64,000 nucleotides of DNA from UKL13-2 sp044229235 (GTDB lineage Bacteria > Pseudomonadota > Gammaproteobacteria > Burkholderiales > Usitatibacteraceae): assembly GCA_044229235.1 (NCBI GenBank), contig JBGATH010000021.1, positions 10,823 to 74,822 of the forward strand. The letters are read 5' to 3'. The position numbers and the translations under genes were made by a program. Shown here one piece after another: positions 50,774 to 59,345 of this stretch. The notes beneath the pieces are model-generated. The model made no database searches, was not told where the DNA came from, and saw only the letters and a program-made list of their open reading frames with translations. Every line of letters begins with the position of its first letter. Positions within the stretch are counted from its first letter, which is position 1.

Positions 50774-52546
50774 ATGAGCGACATGAACGAATTTTCCGAC
50801 GAGCAGAAGAAGTACCTTGAGGGCTTCGCCAGCGGCATTGGCATCGCGCGGCTGGGTGCGCTGAGTGCAATGGCAGCCAAGCACACGACACCGGCTGCCG
50901 TGCCCACCGGCCCCGACGCCATCCACCACCAGGCCCGCGCGCGCACCGTCGCTGCCGGCGGCAAGCTCGTCGCTGAGGAAAGAGCCAAAGGCGACAAGCA
51001 TGCCTTCGACATGTGGGAGGAGATCAAGGCCAATGCCGAGGCCGGCCGGTTTCCGAAGGGCACCGATGTGTTCCTCTACAAATTCCACGGCCTGTTTCAC
51101 GTCGCGCCCGCGCAGGACAGCTTCATGTGCCGGCTTCGTATCCCCGGCGGCATGCTGCGCGCGGATCAGCTCGATGGCATTGCCGACCTGGTCGAGCGCC
51201 ATGCCGGCCACTATGCGCACATCACCACCCGCGCCAACCTGCAACTGCGTGAAATTGGCCCGGCCGGCACGGTGCATATCCTCACCGGCCTCGCCGACCT
51301 CGGCCTCACCAGCCGTGGTGCGGGTTCGGACAACATCCGCAACATCACCGGCTCTCCGACCGCCGGCATCGATGCGCAGGAACTCATCGACACCCAGCCG
51401 CTTTGCGCGGACATGCACCACACCATCCTCAACAAGCGCGAAATGTCCGGCTTGCCGCGCAAGTTCAACATTGCCTTTGACGGCGGCGGCAAGGTCGCGG
51501 CGCTGGACGACACCAACGACATCGGTTTCTTCGCCGTGCGCGTGCCCGAGGGAAAAGCGGTTCCAGCCGGCGTGTACTTTCGCCTGCGGCTGGGCGGCAT
51601 TATCGGCCATCGCGACTTCGCGCGCGACGAAGGTGTGCTGGTCGCGCCCGCGCAATGCGTGCGGGTGGCCGAAGCCATCGTGCGGGTGTTTGCTGAGGAG
51701 GGCGATCGCACCAACCGCCAGAAGGCGCGCATGAAGTACGTACTGGATCGCATCGGCCATGAGGAATACCTCAAGCGCGTGGAAGCGCTGCTGCCGTTTG
51801 CGCTGCCGCGCCTGCCGATGGCCGACTGCGAACCGCGTCCGCCGGTGGCCAAACACGGCCACGTAGGCTTTCACGCGCAGAAACAGCCCGGCAAGTTTTA
51901 CGTCGGCATCATCACGCCGGTGGGCCGTATGAGCTGCGAGCAGATGCGCGGCATCGCCGGTATCGCACGCCGATTCGGCAGTGGCCGCATCCGCCTGACG
52001 GTGTGGCAGAACCTGATCATCTCCGACATCGACGCAGCCGACATCGATGCGACCAAAGCGGCCATCGAGGCGCTGGGACTGTCCTGGCAGGCAGGTTCGA
52101 TCCGCGCCGGCCTCATCGCCTGCACCGGCAATACCGGCTGCAAGTTCGCGGCCAGCGACACCAAGGGCCATGCGCTGCAAATTGCCGATCATGTGGAAAG
52201 CCGCGTGCCGCTGGATACGCCGGTCAATGTGCATCTCACCGGTTGCCATCACTCCTGCGCGCAGCACTACATCGGCGACATCGGCCTGATTGGCGCGAAA
52301 GTCACCGAGGGCGAGGACGAGGTGGAGGGCTATCACATCCACGTCGGCGGCGGCTATGGCGAGGAGCAGGCACTGGCGCGCGAATTGTTCCGTGATGTGA
52401 AGGCCGCCGATGCGCCGCTGGTGATTGAAAAAATGCTGGCCGGCTACATGGCCAGGCGCGTGGACGAGGCGGAGAGTTTTCACGCCTTCACCAACCGGCA
52501 ATCAATCGAAGAGCTGCAGGCGGCGTTCAGCGGGGCATCAGCATGA
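50774..52546 (+). CDS. nirA: Sirohaem-dependent nitrite reductase, NirA-like
   Basis: 590 residues with two nitrite/sulfite reductase ferredoxin-like and two 4Fe-4S/sirohaem half domains. The cluster ligands are Cys450, Cys456 (CTGNTGC) and Cys491, Cys495 (CHHSC). The N-terminal GYAHITTRANLQLREI-type segment (reads HYAHITTRANLQ) is conserved in NirA/CysI. Context with nitrate reductase argues for nitrite rather than sulfite as substrate. AGGA lies before ATG 50774; its stop overlaps the next gene as ATGA. Confidence 0.93.
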   Translation: MSDMNEFSDEQKKYLEGFASGIGIARLGALSAMAAKHTTPAAVPTGPDAIHHQARARTVAAGGKLVAEERAKGDKHAFDMWEEIKANAEAGRFPKGTDVFLYKFHGLFHVAPAQDSFMCRLRIPGGMLRADQLDGIADLVERHAGHYAHITTRANLQLREIGPAGTVHILTGLADLGLTSRGAGSDNIRNITGSPTAGIDAQELIDTQPLCADMHHTILNKREMSGLPRKFNIAFDGGGKVAALDDTNDIGFFAVRVPEGKAVPAGVYFRLRLGGIIGHRDFARDEGVLVAPAQCVRVAEAIVRVFAEEGDRTNRQKARMKYVLDRIGHEEYLKRVEALLPFALPRLPMADCEPRPPVAKHGHVGFHAQKQPGKFYVGIITPVGRMSCEQMRGIAGIARRFGSGRIRLTVWQNLIISDIDAADIDATKAAIEALGLSWQAGSIRAGLIACTGNTGCKFAASDTKGHALQIADHVESRVPLDTPVNVHLTGCHHSCAQHYIGDIGLIGAKVTEGEDEVEGYHIHVGGGYGEEQALARELFRDVKAADAPLVIEKMLAGYMARRVDEAESFHAFTNRQSIEELQAAFSGASA

Positions 52547-54141
52547 TGGCGCTGCTTCCCGAGAACGCGCCGTTTTCCCAGCCGCAGCGCGCTTGGCTGA
52601 ATGGTTTTTTCGCCGGCCTCCTGGGTCTGGAGCAATTGACCAGCGGCGCCGCAAGCGCGCCGGCCGCCGTGCCGGTGGAAGAAGAAATCGATACGCCCTG
52701 GCACGACCCTGCCATGCCACTCGCGGATCGTATGGCGCTGGCCGAAGGCAAGCCGCTGAAGTGGCAGCTGATGGCAGCCATGGGCCAGCTCGATTGCGGA
52801 CAGTGCGGCCTGCTGTGCGATGCCTACGCCGGCGAAATCGCAGCGGGTCGCGAGTCCGACATCAGCAAGTGCGTGCCCGGCGGCAAGGCCACCGCCAAGA
52901 CCATCAAGCTCCTGTTGGAGAAAAATCCACCGGCTGCCGCCCCAGCAGAAAAAGCCGAAACCCCAGCATTGGCGGGCATCCCAGGCCAGAATGCCGTGGA
53001 GAACCCCGCCAATGCTGGAGTTTCACGGGATCGTCCCGTCATGGCCAGAATGCTCGCGGTCAGCAAGCTCAACGCCGCCGACACGGACAAGCCGGTGAAC
53101 AACATCGCGCTGTCGCTCGCCGGCACCGGCCTCGCCTATCAGCCCGGCGATTCGCTGGGTGTGTGGCCGACCAATAACCCCGACGAGGTCGAGCTGATCC
53201 TGTCGATTCTCAAGACCAGTGGCGCCAAGTCCGTTTCGCTGCGTGGTGAAGCAAGCAATGCGCGCAACGTGCTCACGCGCCGCGTGAATCTGCGTGAACC
53301 GACCAGTGAGTTGTTCCAGCTGATGGCCGAGCACGCGCGGCTGGAATTCGAATCGGTGCGGCTCGCCAAGCTGGCCGAGAACGACGAACTGGTGGCGGAA
53401 TACGGCATACATGATGTGTTCGACGTGCTGGTGAAATTCCGCTCCGCGCGCCCACCCATCGGTCCGTTCGTCAACGCGCTGGCGCCGTTGCAGCCGCGCC
53501 TGTATTCCATCGCGTCCAGCCTCAAGGCGCATCCTGACGAGGTGCATCTCACGGTTGGGGTGGTGCGCTACGATCTCAACGGCCGCGGCTATCACGGCGT
53601 CGCTTCCAACTTCTTTGCCGAACACCTGGCCGAAGGGCGCCGTGTCCCCGTATACGTCCAGCCTTCGCACGGCTTCAAGCTGCCGGCCGACGGCAACACG
53701 CCGGTCATCATGGTGGGGCCGGGCACGGGCATCGCGCCATTTCGGTCGTTCTTGGAGGAACGCCACGCCACGGGCGCGACCGGCAGGAACTGGCTGTTCT
53801 TCGGCGCGCAGCACGAGGCCAGCGATTTTCTGTATCGCGATGAACTGGAAAAGTTCGCGGCTGTTGGCACGCTGACAAAGCTGTCTACCGCCTTCTCGCG
53901 CGACCAGTCACAGAAAATCTACGTGCAGCACCGCATGATCGAGCGGGCCGCGGACATCTGGGCCTGGCTGGTCGAAGGCGCACATTTCTACGTCTGCGGT
54001 GATGCCAAGCGCATGGCGGCCGACGTCGATGCCGCGCTCCGGGAAATCGTTGCCGAGCAGGGCAAGATGGATGCGGCGGCCGCAGCGACCTACGTCAAAC
54101 AGCTGGCCAAGGACGGCCGCTACAGTCGCGACGTTTATTGA
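52543..54141 (+). CDS. CysJ-like NADPH flavoreductase with N-terminal Fe-S-type Cys domain, partner of NirA
   Basis: 532 residues. The N-terminal part (FSQPQRAWLNGFFAGLLG) leads to a Cys motif DCGQCGLLCDAYAGEI...SDISKCVPGG (about 85-112) that probably binds an Fe-S cluster. After a Pro/Ala-rich linker comes the FAD-binding and NADP-binding reductase fold: RLYSIASSL, VGVVRYD, GVASNFFAEHL, MVGPGTGIAPFRSFLEER and FYVCGDAKRMA near the C-terminus. There is no flavodoxin domain. Related proteins are annotated as sulfite reductase alpha subunits. Gene overlap with nirA implies it feeds that enzyme. Palindrome family A is embedded in the linker. Confidence 0.9.
   Translation: MMALLPENAPFSQPQRAWLNGFFAGLLGLEQLTSGAASAPAAVPVEEEIDTPWHDPAMPLADRMALAEGKPLKWQLMAAMGQLDCGQCGLLCDAYAGEIAAGRESDISKCVPGGKATAKTIKLLLEKNPPAAAPAEKAETPALAGIPGQNAVENPANAGVSRDRPVMARMLAVSKLNAADTDKPVNNIALSLAGTGLAYQPGDSLGVWPTNNPDEVELILSILKTSGAKSVSLRGEASNARNVLTRRVNLREPTSELFQLMAEHARLEFESVRLAKLAENDELVAEYGIHDVFDVLVKFRSARPPIGPFVNALAPLQPRLYSIASSLKAHPDEVHLTVGVVRYDLNGRGYHGVASNFFAEHLAEGRRVPVYVQPSHGFKLPADGNTPVIMVGPGTGIAPFRSFLEERHATGATGRNWLFFGAQHEASDFLYRDELEKFAAVGTLTKLSTAFSRDQSQKIYVQHRMIERAADIWAWLVEGAHFYVCGDAKRMAADVDAALREIVAEQGKMDAAAAATYVKQLAKDGRYSRDVY
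52957..53024. repeat. Dispersed palindrome family A, copy 3, inside a coding sequence
   Basis: GAAACCCCAGCATTGGCGGG (52957-52976) faces CCCGCCAATGCTGGAGTTTC (53005-53024), one mismatch in the stem. It is read in frame as about 23 residues (from ETPALAG to NPANAGVS) in the linker between the Cys domain and the FAD domain of the flavoreductase. The reading frame is intact on both sides. Confidence 0.9.
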
Positions 54142-54241
54142 GCATAAACAAGCGGCCGCGTTTTCCTGACGCCGGTCGTTTGCAGCCCCCGCGCTTTTCC
54201 GCGAAACTGGCCTCTTTGGTCATTTGCCAACGGGAAAAGCG

Positions 54242-55117
54242 ATGCCATCGAAGATTGCCTTCATCGGCCTTGGCAACATGGGCGGCAACATGGTCCGCCA
54301 CCTCATCAAGGCCGGCCACACGCTGACGGTGCACGCGCGCCGCGCCGAAACCATGGCGCCGTTTGCAGCCTTGGGCGCACACACGGCAGCTTCGCCGGCC
54401 GAGGCCGCGCGCGATGCCGATTTCATCATGACCAACGTCACCGCCACAGCCGATGTGGCATCGGTGCTGTTGGGCGACGAGGGGGTGGTACATGGCGCCC
54501 GGGCCGGCGCCGTGGTCTGCGATTTCTCGACCATCGATGTGCGCGAAACGCGGCGCTTCGCGCGCGAGCTGGATGCGAAAGGCATCGAGTTCCTCGATTG
54601 CCCGGTGTCGGGCGGCACCAAGGCGGCAGAGGCCGCCACGTTGACCATCCTGGTGGGCGGCCGCGAGGACGTGCTGGCGCGGGTGCGGCCGCTGCTGGAA
54701 AAACTCGGCTCGAACATTTTTCACATGGGCGGCGTGGGTTGCGGCCAGGTCACCAAAGCCGCAAACCAGATCGCGCAGGTGGTGGCCATCGAAGGCATCG
54801 CCGAAGCCATGCTGTTCGCAGGCGCCAACGGCGTCGAGGGCAACAAGGTGGTGGAAGCGCTCATGTCGGGCTTCGCCGGTTCGAAAATGCTGGGACTGAT
54901 GGGCCCGAAGATGGCTAACCGCGATTTTGCGGCGGGCATCGAAGCGCGGCTGCACCACAAGGATTTCGGGCTGGTCGCCAACATGGCGCGGCAGCAGGGC
55001 CTGTCCATGCCCGCCGTCCAGCTGGTGCACGGCCAGCTGGAAAAACTGATGCAGCATGGCTGGGGCACGATGGATACCTGCAATCTGTTGCGGGTGCTTG
55101 AGGAGGAAAAATCATGA
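54242..55117 (+). CDS. NAD(P)-dependent oxidoreductase, 3-hydroxyisobutyrate dehydrogenase family
   Basis: 291 residues. Rossmann motif KIAFIGLGNMGGNMVRHL, substrate-binding segment FLDCPVSGGTKAAEAATL and catalytic Lys segment GQVTKAANQIAQ are those of beta-hydroxyacid dehydrogenases (including tartronate semialdehyde and L-threonate dehydrogenases). The substrate cannot be told. ATG 54242 follows GGGAAAA. Overlaps the next gene by four bases (ATGA), so the two act together. Confidence 0.9.
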   Translation: MPSKIAFIGLGNMGGNMVRHLIKAGHTLTVHARRAETMAPFAALGAHTAASPAEAARDADFIMTNVTATADVASVLLGDEGVVHGARAGAVVCDFSTIDVRETRRFARELDAKGIEFLDCPVSGGTKAAEAATLTILVGGREDVLARVRPLLEKLGSNIFHMGGVGCGQVTKAANQIAQVVAIEGIAEAMLFAGANGVEGNKVVEALMSGFAGSKMLGLMGPKMANRDFAAGIEARLHHKDFGLVANMARQQGLSMPAVQLVHGQLEKLMQHGWGTMDTCNLLRVLEEEKS

Positions 55118-56451
55118 ACCTCTACAAACTCCTGCAGCAACGCGTGGCCTCGGGCAACCCGCTGCGCATCGGCCTGATCGGCGCGGGCAAGTTCGGCTCG
55201 ATGTACCTGTCGCAGATTCCCCGCACGCCCGGCCTGCATCTGCTGGGGGTGGCGGATCTCAACCCGGCGCGGGCGCAGGAATCGTTGCGGCGGGTGGGCT
55301 GGAAGGACGAGCAGTTCGCCGCCACCACCTTCAAGCAGGCATTTGTCAGCGGCACCACCTTCATCACCGATGACGCGATGAGCCTGATCCGCAATCGCCA
55401 GATCGAAGTCATCATCGACGCCACCGGTCACCCGGCAGCGGGCATTTCGCATGTGCTGGCCTGCTGCGAATACAAGAAGCACATCGTCATGGTCAACGTC
55501 GAGGCCGATGCTCTCGCCGGCCCGCTGCTGGCCAGGCGCGCAGAGGAGGCGGGCATCGTCTATTCGCTTGCTTATGGCGACCAGCCGGCGCTGATCTGCG
55601 AAATGGTGGACTGGGCGCGCGCGGCCGGATTTGAAGTCGTGGCCGCCGGCAAGGGCACCAAGTACCTTCCCGCTTATCACGCCTCCACGCCGGATACGGT
55701 CTGGGGTCATTACGGGTTCAGCGAAGAAATGGTCAAGGGCGGCGACTTCAACGCGCAGATGTTCAACTCCTTCCTCGACGGCACCAAGAGCGCCATTGAA
55801 ATGGCGGCGGTGGCCAACGCCACCGGTCTCACGCCCGCGCCGCAGGGCCTGAATTTTCCGCCGTGCGGTGTGGATGACCTCGCGCGGGTCCTCAAGCCCA
55901 AGTCCGACGGCGGCCAGCTGCATCATCGCGGCCAGGTGGAAGTGATTTCCTCGGTAGAGCGCGACGGGCGCCCGGTGTACCGCGACCTGCGCTGGGGCGT
56001 GTATGTGACGTTCGCCGCCGACAGCGAGTATGTGCAGCGCTGCTTCCAGGAATACGGCCTCATCACCGACGACACCGGCAATTACTCATCGATGTACAAG
56101 CCGTTTCACCTCATCGGCCTGGAACTGGGCATCAGCGTGGCCAGTGTCGCCTTGCGCCACGAAGCCACCGGCGCGGCAACGGCCTGGCGCGGCGATTGCG
56201 TGGCCACGGCCAAGCGCAATCTCAAGGCCGGCGAAATGCTCGATGGCGAGGGCGGCTACACGGTCTACGGCAAGCTCATGCCTGCAGTCGTCTCCAAGCG
56301 CCTGGGCGGATTGCCGATCGGCCTCGCGCACAAGGTCAAGCTGCTGCGCGACGTGGCCGCCGGCAAACCGGTCACCTGGGAGGATGTAGCGTTTGACGCG
56401 AAGACCGAGGCGGTGCGCTTCCGGCGCGAGATGGAGAAAGTATTCGCGTAG
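55114..56451 (+). CDS. Gfo/Idh/MocA-like NAD(P) oxidoreductase with C-terminal SAF-type region
   Basis: 445 residues. The N-terminal Rossmann motif RIGLIGAGKFGSMYLSQI and VIIDATGHPAAG resemble homoserine-dehydrogenase-like and Gfo/Idh folds. The C-terminal part (AKRNLKAGEMLDGEGGYTVYGKL) looks like an SAF domain. Such proteins occur in sugar-acid catabolic loci but I cannot assign a reaction. It is translationally coupled to the preceding dehydrogenase. Confidence 0.85.
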   Translation: MNLYKLLQQRVASGNPLRIGLIGAGKFGSMYLSQIPRTPGLHLLGVADLNPARAQESLRRVGWKDEQFAATTFKQAFVSGTTFITDDAMSLIRNRQIEVIIDATGHPAAGISHVLACCEYKKHIVMVNVEADALAGPLLARRAEEAGIVYSLAYGDQPALICEMVDWARAAGFEVVAAGKGTKYLPAYHASTPDTVWGHYGFSEEMVKGGDFNAQMFNSFLDGTKSAIEMAAVANATGLTPAPQGLNFPPCGVDDLARVLKPKSDGGQLHHRGQVEVISSVERDGRPVYRDLRWGVYVTFAADSEYVQRCFQEYGLITDDTGNYSSMYKPFHLIGLELGISVASVALRHEATGAATAWRGDCVATAKRNLKAGEMLDGEGGYTVYGKLMPAVVSKRLGGLPIGLAHKVKLLRDVAAGKPVTWEDVAFDAKTEAVRFRREMEKVFA

Positions 56452-56520
56452 GCTCCTGTCCTGAGGCCCGCGCGTTCGGGCGCAAGCCCGTCGAGAGAAT
56501 TTGCTGAACCAGCCAACCAC

Positions 56521-57684
56521 ATGAAAAAAGACACCAAACTTTCCCATCTTGGTCGCAATGCGGCTCACGTTGCCCGGACCGTCAACTCGCCCATCTATCG
56601 CGCCTCCACGGTCCTGTTCGGATCGATGGCCGAGCAGCGGGAAATCCAGCGCGATTTCGATGCGGACAAGCAGGTTCCGACCTATGGCGTGTTCAACATG
56701 CCCGATTCGCTGGCGCTGGAAAATGCCGTGGCCGAGATCGAGGGTGGCTACCGCGCGGTCGCCTACCCGAGCGGGCTGGCCGCGGTGGCCGGCGCGCTGC
56801 TGGCCTGCGTGAAGGCAGGCGACCACGTGCTCATTCCCGACTCGTGCTATTTCCCGGCGCGGCGTTTTGCCGACCGGTTCCTCGCGCGCTTCGGCGTGGA
56901 CACCAGCTATTACGACCCCTGCATCGGCGCCGGCATTGAGAAGCTGATGCAGCCCAATACCAGCGTGGTGTACACCGAAACGCCCGGTTCGCACACCTTC
57001 GAGATGCAGGATATTCCCGCCATCGCCGGCGTGGCGCATGTGCACGGCGCGAAGGTCATCATCGACAACGCCTGGGCCACCGGCTATTTCTTCAACGCAT
57101 TCGCGCACGGCTGCGACCTGGTGATCCAGCCGGCCACCAAATACTATGCCGGCCACTCCGATGTCCTCATCGGCCTGGTGGTGGCCAACGAAAGCACCTG
57201 GCCGCAACTCAAATCCGCGACACTGGATCTGGGCCAGCGGGCGTCACCCGACGACTGCTTTCTCACGCTGCGCGGCATGCGCACCATGGGCGTGCGACTG
57301 GCCCGCCACCAGCAGAGCGCGCTCCAGGTCGCGCAGTGGCTGCAGCAGCGCCCGGAAGTGGCGCGCGTGATGTATCCGGCGCTGCCCAGCGATCCGGGCC
57401 ACGCGCTGTGGAAGCGTGATTTTTCCGGCGCCGGCGGTCTCTTCACCATCGAGCTGCACGACTGCAGCGACAAACAGCTCGCGGCCATGATGGACGGCTA
57501 TGCGCTGTTCGGCATGGGCTACTCCTGGGGCGGCTTTGAGAGCCTCGCGGTGGTCGCGCACATCGCGCGCACGGTGACGGAAATGCCGCGGGGAAAGATG
57601 GTGCGCTACAGCATCGGCCTGGAAGATCCGGACGACTTGATCGCCGATCTGGAGGCTGGGTTCAATCGCCTGCGTTCCGCATGA
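56521..57684 (+). CDS. metC: Cystathionine beta-lyase
   Basis: 387 residues, fold type I PLP enzyme making homocysteine from cystathionine. Start KLSHLGRNAAHVARTVNSPIY-type and the PLP-Lys segment QPATKYYAGHSDVLIG (Lys about 208), plus GYSWGGFESL near the C-terminus, are MetC-like rather than MetB-like. About 70 bases after the preceding gene and 22 before the M20 peptidase; it may be its own unit. Confidence 0.95.
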   Translation: MKKDTKLSHLGRNAAHVARTVNSPIYRASTVLFGSMAEQREIQRDFDADKQVPTYGVFNMPDSLALENAVAEIEGGYRAVAYPSGLAAVAGALLACVKAGDHVLIPDSCYFPARRFADRFLARFGVDTSYYDPCIGAGIEKLMQPNTSVVYTETPGSHTFEMQDIPAIAGVAHVHGAKVIIDNAWATGYFFNAFAHGCDLVIQPATKYYAGHSDVLIGLVVANESTWPQLKSATLDLGQRASPDDCFLTLRGMRTMGVRLARHQQSALQVAQWLQQRPEVARVMYPALPSDPGHALWKRDFSGAGGLFTIELHDCSDKQLAAMMDGYALFGMGYSWGGFESLAVVAHIARTVTEMPRGKMVRYSIGLEDPDDLIADLEAGFNRLRSA

Positions 57685-57706
57685 GCATCGATCACCGGGA
57701 AAGAAA

Positions 57707-59095
57707 ATGACGCGAACCACCGCCATCCAGTCGGCAGAGAAGTACTTTGATGACAGGGCCTTTCATGCCGACCTGGCGCGCCGCGTCGCCATTGCCACCG
57801 AGAGCCAGAACCCGGATCGCAAGCCCGAGCTGCACAGCTACCTCACCGGCGAGCTGACCACCTCGCTGGTTGCGATGGGATTCACCTGCAGCGTGCACGA
57901 AAGCCCGGTGGGCAAGAGCCCGTTCATGATCGCCACGCGCATCGAGGACGTTGACCTGCCGACCGTGTTGTCTTACGGTCACGGCGATGTCATCCGCGGC
58001 CTGGAGTCACAGTGGCGCGACGGTCTAAGCCCCTGGCGGCTGCAGGTTGAAGGCGAGCGCATCTACGGTCGCGGCACAGCCGACAACAAGGGCCAGCACA
58101 CCATCAATCTCGGTGCATTGCAGGCGGTACTCGCGACGCGCGGCAAGCTCGGCTTCAACGTCAAGTTGCTGATCGAGACCGGTGAGGAAATCGGCTCGCC
58201 CGGCCTCGACGCGTTTTGCAGGCAGCACCTGGATGCGCTGAAGGCCGATGTGTTCATCGCCTCGGACGGCCCGCGCCTCAAGCCCGACCGGCCAACCATC
58301 TTCCTCGGTTCGCGCGGCGTGGTGAATTTTGATCTGACGGTGGACCTGCGACCCGGCGCGCATCACTCCGGCAACTGGGGCGGGCTGATCGCCGATCCCG
58401 GCATCATCCTCACCCAGGCCATCGCCAGCATTACCGACCGGCGCGGCATGATTCGCGTGCCCGAGTGGCGGCCGGCCGGCATTCCAGAGGTGGTGCGCGA
58501 CGCGCTGAAGGACTGCGACCCGGGCGGCGGCGACGACGGACCGGATATCGATTTCGACTGGGGCGAGCCCGGGTTGTCACCGGCGGAGCGCGTGTTCGGC
58601 TGGTCGAGTTTTTCGGTGCTGGCGATGAAGGTCGGCAATCCCGATTTTCCGGTGAATGCCATTGCCGGAAAAGCCTGGGCGCGCGGCCATCTTCGCTTCG
58701 TGGTCGGCATCGATCCGCACGATGTGATTCCCGCGCTGCAGCGGCATCTCGCGCGCGCAGGGTTTCCGCAGGTGACTGTCACGTCCGCGCGCGACGAGCT
58801 GATGCACGCCACCCGCCTGAGCCCCGACAATCGCTGGGTGCGGTGGGCCGTTGACAGCATCCAGCGCACCACCGGAAAGAAGCCTGCGATCCTGCCCAAC
58901 CTTGGCGGGTCACTGCCGAACGAAGTCTTTGCCGACACGCTCGGCCTGCCCACCATCTGGATTCCGCATTCGTACTCGGCGTGCTCGCAGCACGCGCCCA
59001 ATGAGCACATGCTGGCGCCGATTGCGCGCGAAGGGCTGGCGATCATGGCGGGGGTGTTCTGGGATCTGGGGGAGACGGGAATCCCGCAGGACTGA
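57707..59095 (+). CDS. M20-family metallopeptidase
   Basis: 462 residues, dinuclear zinc dipeptidase/amidohydrolase. Metal motifs are SYGHGDVI (His, Asp), GRGTADNKGQH (Asp), ETGEEIGSPG (catalytic Glu) and the late His in YSACSQHAPNEH. The lid domain follows about residue 205. No signal peptide, so cytoplasmic. Follows metC by 22 bases on the same strand; substrate unknown. Confidence 0.93.
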   Translation: MTRTTAIQSAEKYFDDRAFHADLARRVAIATESQNPDRKPELHSYLTGELTTSLVAMGFTCSVHESPVGKSPFMIATRIEDVDLPTVLSYGHGDVIRGLESQWRDGLSPWRLQVEGERIYGRGTADNKGQHTINLGALQAVLATRGKLGFNVKLLIETGEEIGSPGLDAFCRQHLDALKADVFIASDGPRLKPDRPTIFLGSRGVVNFDLTVDLRPGAHHSGNWGGLIADPGIILTQAIASITDRRGMIRVPEWRPAGIPEVVRDALKDCDPGGGDDGPDIDFDWGEPGLSPAERVFGWSSFSVLAMKVGNPDFPVNAIAGKAWARGHLRFVVGIDPHDVIPALQRHLARAGFPQVTVTSARDELMHATRLSPDNRWVRWAVDSIQRTTGKKPAILPNLGGSLPNEVFADTLGLPTIWIPHSYSACSQHAPNEHMLAPIAREGLAIMAGVFWDLGETGIPQD

Positions 59096-59152
59096 TAGAG
59101 TCGCGTTTCTCACGCCTGTTGAAACGCCTTTGTTGAAACCCGTCCGTCGAAG

Positions 59153-59253
59153 TTCCTCCCCCTTTCCTAAAGGGGGACACAGGGGGATTTGCAGCGGTCG
59201 CGGCAAGGCAGGCACCGTAAATCCCCCTCGATCCCCCTTTAGGAAAGGGGGAA
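59153..59253. repeat. Dispersed palindrome family C, copy 2
   Basis: Arm TTCCTCCCCCTTTCCTAAAG followed by GGGGGACACAGGGGGATTT (59153-59190) faces AAATCCCCCTCGATCCCCC and TTTAGGAAAGGGGGAA (59219-59253). It occupies the M20-CocE gap; the rest of that 250-base gap shows no gene. Confidence 0.85.
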
Positions 59254-59345
59254 GTGCAGTGCGTAGTCATTCACCCTGCCTGACCATCGCGCATGACGCC
59301 GACGGCATGTCGGGCAAAACCAAATCAAACTCAATAGGCTTTTCC

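Noticed and set aside
57707..59345. In-frame upstream extension of the CocE-like hydrolase into the M20 gene
   Set aside because: The extension crosses palindrome family C and lacks protein features; ATG 59346 begins a clear signal peptide.
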